A stretch of 64,000 nt of DNA from Alphaproteobacteria bacterium (GCA_030066595.1 JASJBI010000010.1:1-64000), one strand, 5' to 3'; counted from the first letter of the stretch, positions 1 to 8,449 are shown. Notes: generated from the letters alone by a model not told the origin. Translations and numbers: made by a program.

Positions 1-366
1 CCGGCCAAGAAATGGTGGCTCGACCTCGAGATCGTCGACGGCGTCTGCGTCGAGCCCGTGGCCGGAACCAACCAGCGCGACATCGACTTGAGCCTCAACA
101 CCGACCCGGCCAAGCAGAAGATGGCCTATTACCACGCGGACATGATGCCGGTACCCAACGACACCCATGCGCAGCCGGTCGACCGCAAGGCGGCGCTGGC
201 CGCGGCGGAGCTGTTGGAGACGCCGGCCGAGGCCCGCGCCCGCAAGGCCCGCGGCGAGGCCCCGCCCAAGCACTATGCGCCGACGCCCCCGGCCGAGGGC
301 GGGCCCAAGGGCCCGAAGTTCGACCTCAAGAGCTATGGCGGCGGGTCGGGCAAGCCGGGGCGGTAG
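1..366 (+). CDS. C-terminal part of an unassigned protein (5' end outside window)
   Basis: The frame is open from the first base and ends at TAG 364-366, so only the last 121 codons are present. The visible part starts with a compact segment (KKWWLDLEIVDGVC, near codons 3-16), followed by a polar stretch and a low-complexity Ala/Pro/Gly/Lys tail ending in GGGSGKPGR. There is no internal signal peptide or membrane segment. The tail looks like a disordered C-terminus. I do not recognise the family and assign no function. A strong hairpin follows directly, so this is the last gene of its transcript. Confidence 0.6.
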   Translation, partial: PAKKWWLDLEIVDGVCVEPVAGTNQRDIDLSLNTDPAKQKMAYYHADMMPVPNDTHAQPVDRKAALAAAELLETPAEARARKARGEAPPKHYAPTPPAEGGPKGPKFDLKSYGGGSGKPGR

Positions 367-372
367 AGAAAA

Positions 373-408
373 CGGCCGGGCGGCAGCGCCACCCGGCCGC
401 TTTGCTTG
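373..408. terminator. Bidirectional hairpin terminator between convergent genes
   Basis: An 8-bp GC-only stem (CGGCCGGG 373-380 with CCCGGCCG 392-399) has an inner GGC/GCC extension. It is followed by CTTTGCTT on the plus strand and preceded by GAGAAAA, which gives a T-rich tail on the minus strand. It lies between two convergent genes and can serve both. Confidence 0.6.
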
Positions 409-428
409 GGTGAGAGGCCGCCCGGGCC

Positions 429-839
429 TTACATGCCGGTCTTGACCGGCTTGACGTAGGGCTCCTTCTTGGCGGTCAGCGCGGGCCCGTCCACATCGGT
501 CCGGCTCTCGCCGAAGGAATAGACCCCGTCGCCATCGGTGTCGTAGTGCAGCATCGCGAGGTATCCCTCAGTGTCGGTGCTGTCGACCTCCACGACGACA
601 TCGGTGCTGTCGCCGGCCTCGACCATGGTGTGGCCGATGGAGCTGGGGATCACCGGCTGGCCATTCTTGATGGCGTGGATGACGACGAAGCCGGGCTTGT
701 CGATCTTCACCGCCGGAAAGGTGATCTTCGTACCGTTCACCTCGGCGTTCTCGGCATCGATGTTGAGGTGACCGGCCAGCGCGGGGTTGGCGGACAGAGC
801 GGTCACGGCGACGGCCGCGACCAGACGATAGCGAAGCAT
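429..839 (-). CDS. Small exported DUF7282-like protein
   Basis: A 136-aa protein with a clear signal peptide (about residues 1-23, ending NPALAG). The rest is a compact beta-rich domain with the pattern of DUF7282 (PFVV-type strand, G-x-T-x-x-V-EAGDST, then a LAMLHYDTDGDG segment). The DTDGDGVYSFGE stretch resembles a calcium-binding loop and could bind a divalent ion. The ATG at 839 was chosen over an upstream in-frame TTG at 854 because GAGGGAG lies just before it and the signal peptide begins there. Function is unknown; it probably sits in the periplasm or on the surface. It is transcribed alone. Confidence 0.72.
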   Translation of the reverse strand: MLRYRLVAAVAVTALSANPALAGHLNIDAENAEVNGTKITFPAVKIDKPGFVVIHAIKNGQPVIPSSIGHTMVEAGDSTDVVVEVDSTDTEGYLAMLHYDTDGDGVYSFGESRTDVDGPALTAKKEPYVKPVKTGM

Positions 840-976
840 GGGTTTCTCCCTCAAATGCTCTCTGCCGGCTCCAGGACGCGGAGCGGCTCATGCGCTCAAC
901 TACGGTCCGGGACGCCGCAGGGATGCATCCGCTTCGGTTTTCTCGATTTTTCTGTCGGATCGGCCGCAGCGCGCGG

Positions 977-2179
977 TCAGTACAAGAGATGCGGCGTCCG
1001 GGTCTGGGCCCAGGCCTGCTCGTCCTTGGTCAGGCGTGCGTCGAAGTCGGCGGGTCCCGTGGCCGGGTCGTCGACCCACTCCCGCAGAAACGTGCCGCCG
1101 CTCAAGAGATCGATCGCCAGCCGTTCGGTCTCGTACTCGTAAGGGAACTTTCGCCAGATCTCGTAGTCGGGATAGTCCAGCCGGAGGGCCTTGAGGAACA
1201 GCGCCGCCAGCCGGTAGGGCCGGAAGGCGTCGTGGCGATAAGCGGCGTTGTCCGTGTGGATCTGCAGGCCCGCGCACAATTCGCCGGCATGCTTGTGGAA
1301 GGTCGGCTCGAACCAGCACGGCCTCAGCGTGCAGCCGGCGAGCCACGCGGGCTGCAGCGCGGCCATGCGGGCGAGGATCCGCTCGACATCGAGGTCCGGC
1401 GCGCCGATCACTTCGAGCGCCGTGGTGGTGCCGCGGCCTTCCGAGAGCGTCGTCCCCTCGAACAGCACGGTCCCGGGGAAACACCGCGCCATATTGAGGG
1501 ACGAGGCGTTGGGGCTCGGGTTGACCCAGGACAGCTCCAAGAGCGGCCAGCCATAGCCAGGCGCCGCCAATGGATCGTAGCCCTCCATCGGCACGACGGT
1601 CAGGTCCACGTCCAGCTCCGCCTCCTCGGCGTACCATTTGGCGAGCTCACCGAGGGTGAGCCCGTGCCGCATGATCAACGGCGCGGCGCCGACAAAGCTG
1701 GTCCAGCCGTCTTCGAGAACGGTGCCTTCGATCGGCCGCCCCACCGGGTTCGGACGGTCGAGCACCCAGACGCCCTTGCCATGGGCGGCGCACGCGTCGA
1801 GGACGTAGCAAAGGGTGGTTACATAAGTGTAGATGCGGGTGCCGATGTCCTGGAGGTCCACCAACAGCACGTCGAAGGCCTGCATCATGTCATCGGTCGG
1901 GCGCCGGGTCTCGCCATAGAGGCTGTAGACCGGGATGCCGTGCCGCGGGTCCCGGTAGTCCTCCGACTCGACCATGTTGTCCTGCTTGTCGCCGCGCATG
2001 CCGTGTTGCGGGCCGAAGGCGGCGGCGAGCTGGATTTCGGCGCAGTCCGCCAAGGCGTCGAGGGCGTGTGCCCCGTGGCCGGTCAGGGAGGCGGCATGGC
2101 CCAAGAGCGCGACCTGGCGTCCGGCGAGCCGCTGGCGCAGCTTCTTGTCTTCGAGAAGCGTGTCGATGCCCAGTTCCAT
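977..2179 (-). CDS. DUF1343 / NamZ-type exo-beta-N-acetylmuramidase-like protein
   Basis: A 400-aa protein covering the whole DUF1343 (PF07075) family. Characterised members (NamZ) remove N-acetylmuramic acid from the non-reducing end of peptidoglycan fragments. Diagnostic segments are the opening GIDTLLEDKKLRQRLAGRQV, FGPQHGMRG, YSLYGETRRPT, LVDLQDIGTRIYTYVTT, DRPNPVGR and LSEGRGTTTALEVIGAP. The ATG at 2179 matches the family's usual N-terminus; an in-frame TTG at 2233 would add 18 residues without similarity. No signal peptide is visible, so it probably acts on recycled muropeptides in the cytoplasm. It could supply MurNAc for cell-wall recycling, but no other recycling gene is adjacent. 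Confidence 0.88.
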   Translation of the reverse strand: MELGIDTLLEDKKLRQRLAGRQVALLGHAASLTGHGAHALDALADCAEIQLAAAFGPQHGMRGDKQDNMVESEDYRDPRHGIPVYSLYGETRRPTDDMMQAFDVLLVDLQDIGTRIYTYVTTLCYVLDACAAHGKGVWVLDRPNPVGRPIEGTVLEDGWTSFVGAAPLIMRHGLTLGELAKWYAEEAELDVDLTVVPMEGYDPLAAPGYGWPLLELSWVNPSPNASSLNMARCFPGTVLFEGTTLSEGRGTTTALEVIGAPDLDVERILARMAALQPAWLAGCTLRPCWFEPTFHKHAGELCAGLQIHTDNAAYRHDAFRPYRLAALFLKALRLDYPDYEIWRKFPYEYETERLAIDLLSGGTFLREWVDDPATGPADFDARLTKDEQAWAQTRTPHLLY

Positions 2180-2291
2180 CGCGGCCAGATACTGCGCCAG
2201 ATTCGCCGCGAGCGCACGGTCCCTCTTTGGCAATCGCGGGGCGCAGGGCGAAACCGTGGTGGTCAGACCGGCGCGAGGGGTCTGGCTAAGG

Positions 2292-2891
2292 TCAGTCCAG
2301 CCACAGTTGCACGATGGAGGCCGCCAGCAGAAGCCCCAGCACGCCGTTCAGAACGCGCCATTGCCACTCGGTCCGAAGTGTCCGGGCCAGGACCACGCCG
2401 CCGGCGCACCAGAGAGCGAGCGACAGGATTGCCGCCAGGCCGAAGGTCGATCCCATGATCAGGGCGAGATCGAGCGGGCTCGCCGCCAAGGCGGCGAAGG
2501 AGGCCGCGGCGCCGAACGCCATGGCCCAGCCCTTCGGATTGACCATGAGCAGCGCAAAGCCGCCGGAAAACCCGATCGGTGCCGTGCGACCGCCGCCGCC
2601 CGACTGCGGCGCCCCGGCGCGCGCGATCCGGTAGGCGAGCCACAGCAGGTAGGACGTGCCGACCAGCTTCATGCCCAGCTCCAGGACCGGGAGGGTTTGC
2701 AGCAGCGCGGCCAGGCCGGTTGCGGCGGCGGCGGCGAGCGCCGCCAGGGCTGCGGCGATGCCGGCCATCAAGGGTACGCTCCGCCGGAACCCGAACTGCG
2801 CGCCCGAGGCGGTCGCAAGCGTTGTCGCCCCGCCCGGCGTGACCGTGGCCACGATGGCGAACAGGATGAGGGAATACAGCGTCTCCGACAT
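2292..2891 (-). CDS. LysE/RhtB-family amino-acid exporter
   Basis: A 199-aa integral membrane protein with six hydrophobic segments, the usual size for this family. The N-terminal TPGGATTLATASGAQFG corresponds to the conserved PGP..-G..G motif, and NPKGW near residue 120 is the second family hallmark. Members export amino acids such as lysine, threonine or homoserine lactones; the substrate cannot be read from the sequence. The start at 2891 is set by AAAAGGAG seven bases upstream; longer in-frame starts lack a ribosome site. It is divergent from a LysR-type regulator 100 bp away, the classic arrangement for LysE/LysG pairs, so substrate-induced control is likely. Confidence 0.88.
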   Translation of the reverse strand: MSETLYSLILFAIVATVTPGGATTLATASGAQFGFRRSVPLMAGIAAALAALAAAAATGLAALLQTLPVLELGMKLVGTSYLLWLAYRIARAGAPQSGGGGRTAPIGFSGGFALLMVNPKGWAMAFGAAASFAALAASPLDLALIMGSTFGLAAILSLALWCAGGVVLARTLRTEWQWRVLNGVLGLLLAASIVQLWLD

Positions 2892-2967
2892 GGCGCGCTC
2901 CTTTTGAGCCACGCTCATGATATGGCTGCGGCTTTTCATTATGGAATCGAATAATCTTTATTGTTTG

Positions 2968-2984
2968 TATTAGGCATGCTAATA
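2968..2984. promoter_or_regulatory. Inverted-repeat operator in the lysE/lysR divergent region
   Basis: TATTAG-GCATG-CTAATA is a perfect 6-bp inverted repeat with a 5-bp spacer and fits the T-N11-A rule for LysR boxes. It ends seven bases before the regulator's ATG in an AT-rich segment (2941-2990). It probably mediates autorepression and activation of the divergent exporter. Confidence 0.55.
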
Positions 2985-2991
2985 TGTTTTC

Positions 2992-3864
2992 ATGATCCGG
3001 AACCTGGACATTGGCCTCGTGCGCGCCTTCGCGGCGGTGGCCGACTGCGGCAACATGACGACCGCGGCCGACGCGCTGGGCCTCACCCAAGGGGCGGTCA
3101 GTCAGCAGATCAAGCGGCTGGAAGAGGCGCTCGACTGCATCCTGTTCGACCGCAGCAAGCGGGGGCTGACCCTGACCAAGCGCGGCGAGCATCTGCTCGG
3201 GCTGGCCAGGCGGTTCCTGGATCTGAACGACGAGATCTTGGCGGAGATGACGGCACCCGCGGTTCGTGGCGAGGTCCGCCTCGGCATGCCCTACGATCTC
3301 GTCACGGTCTACTTGCCGACCGTGCTGCGCGGCTTCGCCGAGTCCCATCCGCAGGTGGACGTCTCGCTGATCTGTGGCGCCTCGCCGGACTTGGTTGCGG
3401 ATCTGAACAAAGGCGAAGTCGATGTCGCCGTGGTGGAAGAGCCGATCGACGAGGCAGCGGGCGAGTGCCTCTGCGTCGAGCGCCTGTTGTGGATCGGCAG
3501 CAGGGACGGAAAGGCCCATCGCAAGCGTCCGCTGCCGCTCTCGATCGTCAGCGAAACCTGCGCCTTCCGGCCGGCGATCTTCGAGGCCCTGCGAAAGGCG
3601 GGCACCGCCTGGCGGACCGTTTTCGAGAACGGCAACATCGAGGCGACCATGACGACGGTCAGGGCCGATCTGGCGGTGACGGCCTCGCTCGCCTCGGTCA
3701 TTCCGGCGGATCTGGAGGTGCTGACCTCTGACTCAGGTCTGCCGGAGCTGCCCAGCTTCTCGATCAGCCTGCATCAACGCCGCGCCGATCCCAATCCGGC
3801 CATCGAAGAGTTGGCCCGTCACATCCGCCGCGAGGTGGTTGCCCAAACCCGGCGCGCGGCCTGA
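2992..3864 (+). CDS. LysR-type transcriptional regulator
   Basis: A 290-aa protein. Residues 3-62 form the winged HTH of LysR proteins (AADALGLTQGAVSQQIKRLE followed by LFDRS...LT..G), and residues 90-285 form the periplasmic-binding-protein-like effector domain. It is divergent from a LysE/RhtB exporter and most likely controls it in response to the exported amino acid. The ATG at 2992 has no obvious Shine-Dalgarno sequence and sits immediately after a palindromic LysR box, so the message may be nearly leaderless. The ligand is unknown. Confidence 0.88.
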   Translation: MIRNLDIGLVRAFAAVADCGNMTTAADALGLTQGAVSQQIKRLEEALDCILFDRSKRGLTLTKRGEHLLGLARRFLDLNDEILAEMTAPAVRGEVRLGMPYDLVTVYLPTVLRGFAESHPQVDVSLICGASPDLVADLNKGEVDVAVVEEPIDEAAGECLCVERLLWIGSRDGKAHRKRPLPLSIVSETCAFRPAIFEALRKAGTAWRTVFENGNIEATMTTVRADLAVTASLASVIPADLEVLTSDSGLPELPSFSISLHQRRADPNPAIEELARHIRREVVAQTRRAA

Positions 3865-3890
3865 GCCATCGCGCAAGGGGGAGGACTGCC

Positions 3891-4337
3891 ATGCGTCGAT
3901 TTATGTTCCTTGCGTCCATCATCCTTACGCTCACCGTCTTTGCCCCGCCGCTGCAAGCGCATATGGCGGGCAAGGGAGACTTCCAGATCACGCATCCCTG
4001 GGCCAAGCCCTCGGACAAGGATACGACCGCGGCCTATCCGACGCTTTCGAATGACGGCGAAACGGCCGTTGTCATCCGCGCGGTCGCGACGCCGGTGGCC
4101 AAGCGGGTGAAGCTCTTCCTGCGCGAGGCTGCGGCGGCTGAGCTGGTCGTCCCGGCGGGCGAGGTGTTCGGCCCCGACGAACTGTGCTTACAGTTGATCG
4201 GTCTCAACCGGCCGCTCAAGAAGGGCGATCACTTCCCAATGACGCTCACGCTCGCCAACGGCGACGAGATCGAGTTCCACGTGGTCGTCGGCGAGGACAC
4301 GGTGATGCCGCAGCTGAAGATGGGCCAGGAGAACTGA
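3891..4337 (+). CDS. PCuAC-fold periplasmic protein lacking the copper ligands
   Basis: A 148-aa protein with a signal peptide (cleavage after LQAH, about residue 24). The fold pattern of PCu(A)C copper chaperones (PF04314) is clear: HPWAKP near the N-terminus, then AAYPTLSNDG, an AVATPVAKRVKLF strand, a PAGEVFGPDEL segment, and LIGLNRPLKKGDHFPMTLTL. In true PCuAC proteins Cu(I) is held by a His/Met set in AxM, VEVHEMxM and HxMLM positions. Here these read AYPTL, KRVKLFLRE and CLQLIGL, so none of the ligands remains. A GGGGGAGG site precedes the ATG. It is therefore probably not a standard copper donor to cytochrome oxidase; its role is unknown. Confidence 0.78.
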   Translation: MRRFMFLASIILTLTVFAPPLQAHMAGKGDFQITHPWAKPSDKDTTAAYPTLSNDGETAVVIRAVATPVAKRVKLFLREAAAAELVVPAGEVFGPDELCLQLIGLNRPLKKGDHFPMTLTLANGDEIEFHVVVGEDTVMPQLKMGQEN

Positions 4338-4408
4338 GCCCGGGCATCCGCTGGTGTCCGGCGGCGCGCCGGTGATCCCGCCAGCCCGAGGCGTCCACTC
4401 GGTTGCCG

Positions 4409-4888
4409 CTATCTCTGCCCGGCGATCGGCGTGGCGAACTGGGGCTCGGTGTCCCAGGGGAACTGGATCCAGGTGTCCTGGCTCACCTCGGTCACGTAGC
4501 TGTCGACCATGGGCCGGCCCGCGGGCTTGGCGTAGACGGTGGCGAAATGCGCCTTGGGGATGATCTCGCGCAGAGCCCGGAAGGTGCCGCCGGTGTCCAC
4601 CAGGTCGTCGATCACCAGCCAGCCGTCGCCGTCCCCCGGCGGCGACTTCAGGATCTCCACGTCGCTGCGGGTCTTGTGCTCGTAGCTGGACACGCAGGCC
4701 GTGTCGACCATCCGCAGGTCCAGCTCGCGGGCGATCACAGTGGCCGGCACCAGCCCGCCGCGGGCGACGCCGATCACGCCGGTCCAGGGTCCCCCTTCGA
4801 CCAGCCGCCAGGCGAGCGCCTTGGAATCCCGGTGCAGTTCCTGCCAGGAAACCGGGAAGTTCTTGGTATAGCCTTCCGAAGTCGACAC
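4409..4888 (-). CDS. gpt: Xanthine(-guanine) phosphoribosyltransferase
   Basis: A 159-aa type I phosphoribosyltransferase, close to the 152 aa of E. coli Gpt. It converts xanthine, guanine or hypoxanthine plus PRPP to the nucleotide in purine salvage. The PRPP-binding loop is VIDDLVDTGGT (residues 92-102), and GVARGGLVPA (about 40-49) is the family's pyrophosphate loop. The C-terminal WIQFPWDTEPQ is typical of Gpt. Translation starts at GTG 4888, preceded by GGGAGGTGAC. It stands alone on this strand, convergent with the PCuAC-like gene. Confidence 0.93.
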   Translation of the reverse strand: MSTSEGYTKNFPVSWQELHRDSKALAWRLVEGGPWTGVIGVARGGLVPATVIARELDLRMVDTACVSSYEHKTRSDVEILKSPPGDGDGWLVIDDLVDTGGTFRALREIIPKAHFATVYAKPAGRPMVDSYVTEVSQDTWIQFPWDTEPQFATPIAGQR

Positions 4889-5051
4889 GCGTCACCTCCC
4901 TTCGCAGAGCGCGGCGAGTGTAGCGAATTCCGCCGCCCTGTGGAAACGGCGGCGGGCCAGCGCGATTCCACCGCCGTGGAACCTGTATTAGAGTCGCGCC
5001 AGGTGCGCGGGCGGCGGGCGCCGCGACAACAGCGAGGCGAGGGTCGGGAGC

Positions 5052-5432
5052 ATGATCAGCAAGGGGTTCAAGCAGTTTCTCGCCGAGGCCAACGCGGTCA
5101 TCGAGACCATCTCGGTGGTCGAGGCCAAGGAGATGTTCGGGCGCGAGGACGTGGTCTTCGTCGACGTGCGCGAGGGGGAGGAATGGAGCCGGGGACGAAT
5201 CGCCGGCGCCGCGCATGCGCCCCGCGGCTTCCTCGAGTTCTTGGCCGATCCGGAAAGCCCGATGCACAACGCGGCCCTCGACCCGGACAAGCGGCTGGTG
5301 CTCTATTGCGCGACCGGCGGACGCTCGACGCTCGCGACCCGGACGCTCAGGGAGATGGGATTCGAGCGGGCGTGCCACATCGCCGGCGGCTTCAACGCCT
5401 GGCTCGAGGCGGACGGTCCGATCGAGCGATAG
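5052..5432 (+). CDS. Single-domain rhodanese (sulfurtransferase)
   Basis: A 126-aa cytoplasmic protein made of one rhodanese domain. The substrate-side motif VFVDVREGEEWSRGRI lies at about 35-50. The active-site loop is CATGGRS (86-92), with Cys86 able to carry a persulfide. The GGFNAW C-terminal signature of rhodaneses is intact. Such proteins move sulfane sulfur from thiosulfate or cysteine persulfide to acceptors; the partner is not visible from neighbours. GGGAG before the ATG supports the start. Confidence 0.9.
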   Translation: MISKGFKQFLAEANAVIETISVVEAKEMFGREDVVFVDVREGEEWSRGRIAGAAHAPRGFLEFLADPESPMHNAALDPDKRLVLYCATGGRSTLATRTLREMGFERACHIAGGFNAWLEADGPIER

Positions 5433-5558
5433 TTCCGCGTCGGCTTACTCGTGCGTCGCCCTTCGAGACGCCGCCTTCATCCAGACCAGGCCTGACGGGC
5501 CGTCGCGAAGGAAAAGGCGGCTCCTCAGGACGAAGCGCCACCCGGGATGAGCACCCGG

Positions 5559-6824
5559 CTAACGCACGTAGATTCGCACCTCGTCATGGGCAAGGCCTGG
5601 CCGGGCCGAGGCCGAGACGCGCACCCGCTCCCGCGGCACGCCCATCTCCAACATCGTGGCCAGCACGCGCTGCGCCCGCTCGCTCGAGTCGGGCGGGATC
5701 TCCCGGTCGCCACCTGCGGCGGGGGCGAGCGCGAGCAGATCGAAGCGCACATCGGGCCGGCGCGCAACCGCGCTCCGCACCGCGTCGTAGAGCGGTGCCG
5801 CGTAGTTGACGTCAGGCTGCGTGAAGCGGATCGTGACCAATGGGCGGCGGGTCTCCGGCTTGCCGCTCTTACTGCCTTCCGTCACCGGGGCGGCCTGCGG
5901 CGGCGGTACCACCGCGCGGGGCGCCGGCCGGCTGGTCGCGGCGGCCGGACTGGCCTTGCGCGCCAGCTTCTGCTGCGTCGCGGGCTGCTGCGCGGTCTGT
6001 TGGCCCTTGGGTGGAGCAGCCCCTGCCGGCGGCTTGGTCGGCGCCGCGGCGGCCGCGGGACGTCTGGCCGACTGCATGGCTTCGCCGCCGCGGTTGATAC
6101 GCTTGGCGATCTGCGTGAGCTTTTCCCGCTGCCGGTTGGCGTAATCGTTCTGGCTGGCGGTGTCGTCGCGGATCTCGTCTTTCATCTTGTCGAGCACCGC
6201 CAGCGTGTTCGCCGCCTGTTTCGAGATCTGGACGGTCTGGGCCTTGTCCGCCTTGCTCGCGCTGTCGAGCTCGGCGGTGTCCTTGGCCGAGGCGATCAGG
6301 CGGGTGAGCGAGCGCCGGTCGATGTCCACCTTGGTGGCAAGCGCGTTGAGCCGGTCGATCTCGAGATAAATCAAGTCGAGCTGGATGCGCGCCTGCTGGA
6401 GCCGGTCGCGGTTGACCTTCTGGCGCATGACCTCGCGAATCTCGACATAGTCTTCCGACTTGGCGACCAGCGCGGCGCGAATCTTCTGCAGCTCGGTGTT
6501 GCGATCCTCCGCGTCCCGGCGGAGCTCGATCAGCAGGTCTGTCAGGTTGGCGACCGTTCGGCTGGCGCCGGTCTCGCCGGCCTGCGGCATGGTCACCGGC
6601 GGGCTGCGGAAGTAGGTCACGCCCAAGGCCGGCGCTCGCTCGACCGGCGGAGGTTCGTCCTTTTTCTTCTTCTTCTTGGCGTCGGGCGGTTCGGGTTGTT
6701 CGCCCGCGAACGAGGTGAACAGCACCTTGTCCGTGGCCTCGCAGGCCCCAAGGGCGACGACGAGTCCCAGCGTCAGTGCGGAAAGGGCGACCCTGGCGAC
6801 AGCGGAGCGGGTTCTAGCGGTCAT
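5559..6824 (-). CDS. Coiled-coil lipoprotein with OmpA-like C-terminal domain
   Basis: A 421-aa protein. Residues 1-28 form a lipoprotein signal (LVVALGAC, Cys28). A short Lys/Pro-rich linker (KKKKKKDEPPP) follows, then a long charged helical stretch (about 95-245) with heptad character that should form a coiled coil. Next come a disordered Ala/Pro/Gln-rich region (about 250-335) and a C-terminal domain (about 340-421). That last part, with SERAQRVLATMLEMGVPRERV and a closing EVRIYV, has the order of elements of OmpA/Pal peptidoglycan-binding domains, but it is divergent. The protein may bridge outer membrane and cell wall. The ATG at 6824 places the lipobox correctly; longer starts do not. 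Confidence 0.68.
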   Translation of the reverse strand: MTARTRSAVARVALSALTLGLVVALGACEATDKVLFTSFAGEQPEPPDAKKKKKKDEPPPVERAPALGVTYFRSPPVTMPQAGETGASRTVANLTDLLIELRRDAEDRNTELQKIRAALVAKSEDYVEIREVMRQKVNRDRLQQARIQLDLIYLEIDRLNALATKVDIDRRSLTRLIASAKDTAELDSASKADKAQTVQISKQAANTLAVLDKMKDEIRDDTASQNDYANRQREKLTQIAKRINRGGEAMQSARRPAAAAAPTKPPAGAAPPKGQQTAQQPATQQKLARKASPAAATSRPAPRAVVPPPQAAPVTEGSKSGKPETRRPLVTIRFTQPDVNYAAPLYDAVRSAVARRPDVRFDLLALAPAAGGDREIPPDSSERAQRVLATMLEMGVPRERVRVSASARPGLAHDEVRIYVR

Positions 6825-7036
6825 GGATCCAACGAATCGGAAGGCACCGGATGATCTGCCCGGACCCTGCCACCAAACGCTTGCAGTGACAATGACATTC
6901 CACCGCCGGCGTGCCGGCCTGAGGACGCGAGCCAGCCGCACTCGGTGCGCGAACGACGGCCGCCCTTGTAAAGGGCAGACGATTTGATTAGTTAGGGACG
7001 CAATTCCTTCGGCGCGACGGTTGGATCGCGCCCGCG

Positions 7037-7113
7037 GCGCCCGTAGCTCAATTGGATAGAGCGTCTGACTACGGATCAGGAGGTTGGGAGTTCGAGTCTT
7101 CCCGGGCGCGCCA
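7037..7113 (+). tRNA. tRNA-Arg (anticodon ACG)
   Basis: A complete 77-nt cloverleaf. The 7-bp acceptor stem is GCGCCCG/CGGGCGC. The D arm is GCTC...GAGC, the anticodon stem is TCTGA/TCAGG around the loop CTACGGA (anticodon ACG), the T arm contains TTCGAGT, and the 3' CCA is encoded. No integrase or target-site duplication is nearby. Confidence 0.97.
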
Positions 7114-7320
7114 TCTCTATTCCGGCATCATCCTGCGGACCGCACTATCGCTTCGGATGGCCGTGCTCTGCCGGGCGGTCCTGTGCGCGCAATGACATCC
7201 GTCTGACTCCCCCCGCCGGCGCGTCGCGACTTTCCAAGCCCGAAGCGCTCCGGAATTGAGTACACAGGGCGGGAAGCGCATTATCGGGCGGCGTGGCCGA
7301 ACGGCTTGGGTTGGGGCTTG

Positions 7321-8040
7321 ATGAAGCTGGGCATGTTGGTGAGAGGCCTCGTGGTGATTGCAACGGTCGCGTTGGCGATCGTCATCATTCGCGAATCCAG
7401 CCTGGCGACGAGCGTCGACGACCTAAAGGCATGGGTCGACGGCGAGGTGCACGGCCACGGGCTCTCGGGCGGACTGCTGTTCATCGCCGCGGGCGCCCTG
7501 TTCACCGCGGTCGGCCTTTCGCGACAGGTGATCGCCTTCATCGGCGGCTATGCGTTCGGGGTCGGCCTCGGCACCGGACTGGCGCTGGTCGCGGGACTTG
7601 GCGGCGTCATCGCGGCGTTCAGTTACGCGCGGTTTCTCGGGCGCGACGTCGTCTCGGCGCGATTTCCGGCGCGCATTCGGCGGCTCGACGAGTTTCTGCA
7701 AGTCAATCCGTTCCTCACGACGCTCGCCGTGCGTCTGCTGCCGATCAGCAACAATCTCGTTGTCAATCTGACAGCCGGGATCACGAACGTGCCGGCCGTC
7801 CCGTTCTTCGCCGCCTCGGCGGTTGGCCATCTGCCACAGACGCTGGTCTTCGCACTGATCGGAAGCGGGCTGGCCCAAGGCATCTATCTCAAGACCGCGG
7901 TCGCGATCGTCCTCTTTCTGGTCTCGGTGGCGATCGGGACTGTTCTGTTTCGCAGATTCCGCCGTGACGCCCGACAAGCCGCATCCGTCGAGGCCCTCCT
8001 CGATCAGGCCGAAGCCAAGGCCGCCGAGATCGCGCGCTGA
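7321..8040 (+). CDS. TVP38/TMEM64 (DedA-like) family membrane protein
   Basis: A 239-aa integral membrane protein with a TM segment at the N-terminus, a VTT/SNARE-associated domain in the middle (about 65-185) and two closing TM helices. Diagnostic pieces are FIGGYAFGVGLGTGLALVAGLGG and the re-entrant loop region RLLPISNNLVVNLTAG, which matches the family's R..P..P...xNxxxG pattern. Relatives take part in membrane homeostasis and lipid scrambling or transport; the exact substrate here is unknown. The ATG at 7321 was preferred to TTG 7306, which adds five residues. The C-terminal 25 residues are a soluble charged helix. Confidence 0.82.
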   Translation: MKLGMLVRGLVVIATVALAIVIIRESSLATSVDDLKAWVDGEVHGHGLSGGLLFIAAGALFTAVGLSRQVIAFIGGYAFGVGLGTGLALVAGLGGVIAAFSYARFLGRDVVSARFPARIRRLDEFLQVNPFLTTLAVRLLPISNNLVVNLTAGITNVPAVPFFAASAVGHLPQTLVFALIGSGLAQGIYLKTAVAIVLFLVSVAIGTVLFRRFRRDARQAASVEALLDQAEAKAAEIAR

Positions 8041-8449
8041 GCTTTTGAATACGACCAGAGCTCGGTTGATCGCGCGCTAGGCTGCCACAGCAGCCCATCT
8101 GGCGCGAAGCGCGCAGGCGGGAACATGAAGACCGGGCCTGCGGAAACAAGGGAAACCAAATTCCCAAGCCGCTGACGCTCGGCTGAAACATGGGCGGCGT
8201 ATACCGGCACCCCTGCAGTCGTGGCCGAACGGATCAGGATGCTCCGTCCGACGCCCTGGCCATTGGCCGAACAAAGGGCCAACCCCGCGTGCTCAGCGCA
8301 CCCGGTGGCGGCGCCCCGGACCGGTTGCCGCCTTCGCAACCCCGAGGGTCCGGGGCGCCAGCCCGCACAGAGCCGGACCCGCGCCTTTCCTTTTCCGGTC
8401 CGCGACTCCAGATTCGCGATGTCGTCCGCAAGGAGGAGTGCCCGAACCG
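8041..8449. other. Gene-poor stretch of about 410 bp
   Basis: No convincing coding frame, tRNA or terminator was found. Short frames on both strands lack a ribosome site and have unnatural composition. The last 30 bases carry AAGGAGGAG, the presumed ribosome site for the small gene that follows. Confidence 0.4.

Noticed and set aside
890-2458. Long open frame (522 codons) on the plus strand opposite the NamZ-like gene
   Set aside because: It is a high-GC shadow: Arg/Ala/Gly-rich without motifs, and it covers an antisense gene with clear family segments.
6962-6976. GCCCTT-GTA-AAGGGC hairpin before tRNA-Arg
   Set aside because: The stem has six base pairs with a 3-base loop and no T run; not convincing as a terminator or operator.
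7037-7113. tRNA-Arg as an attachment site for a mobile element
   Set aside because: There is no integrase, repeated 3' tRNA end or composition shift on either side.
7288-7320. tRNA-like start (GGCGTGGCCGAACGG) before the TVP38-type gene
   Set aside because: No acceptor, anticodon or T arm can be completed downstream.
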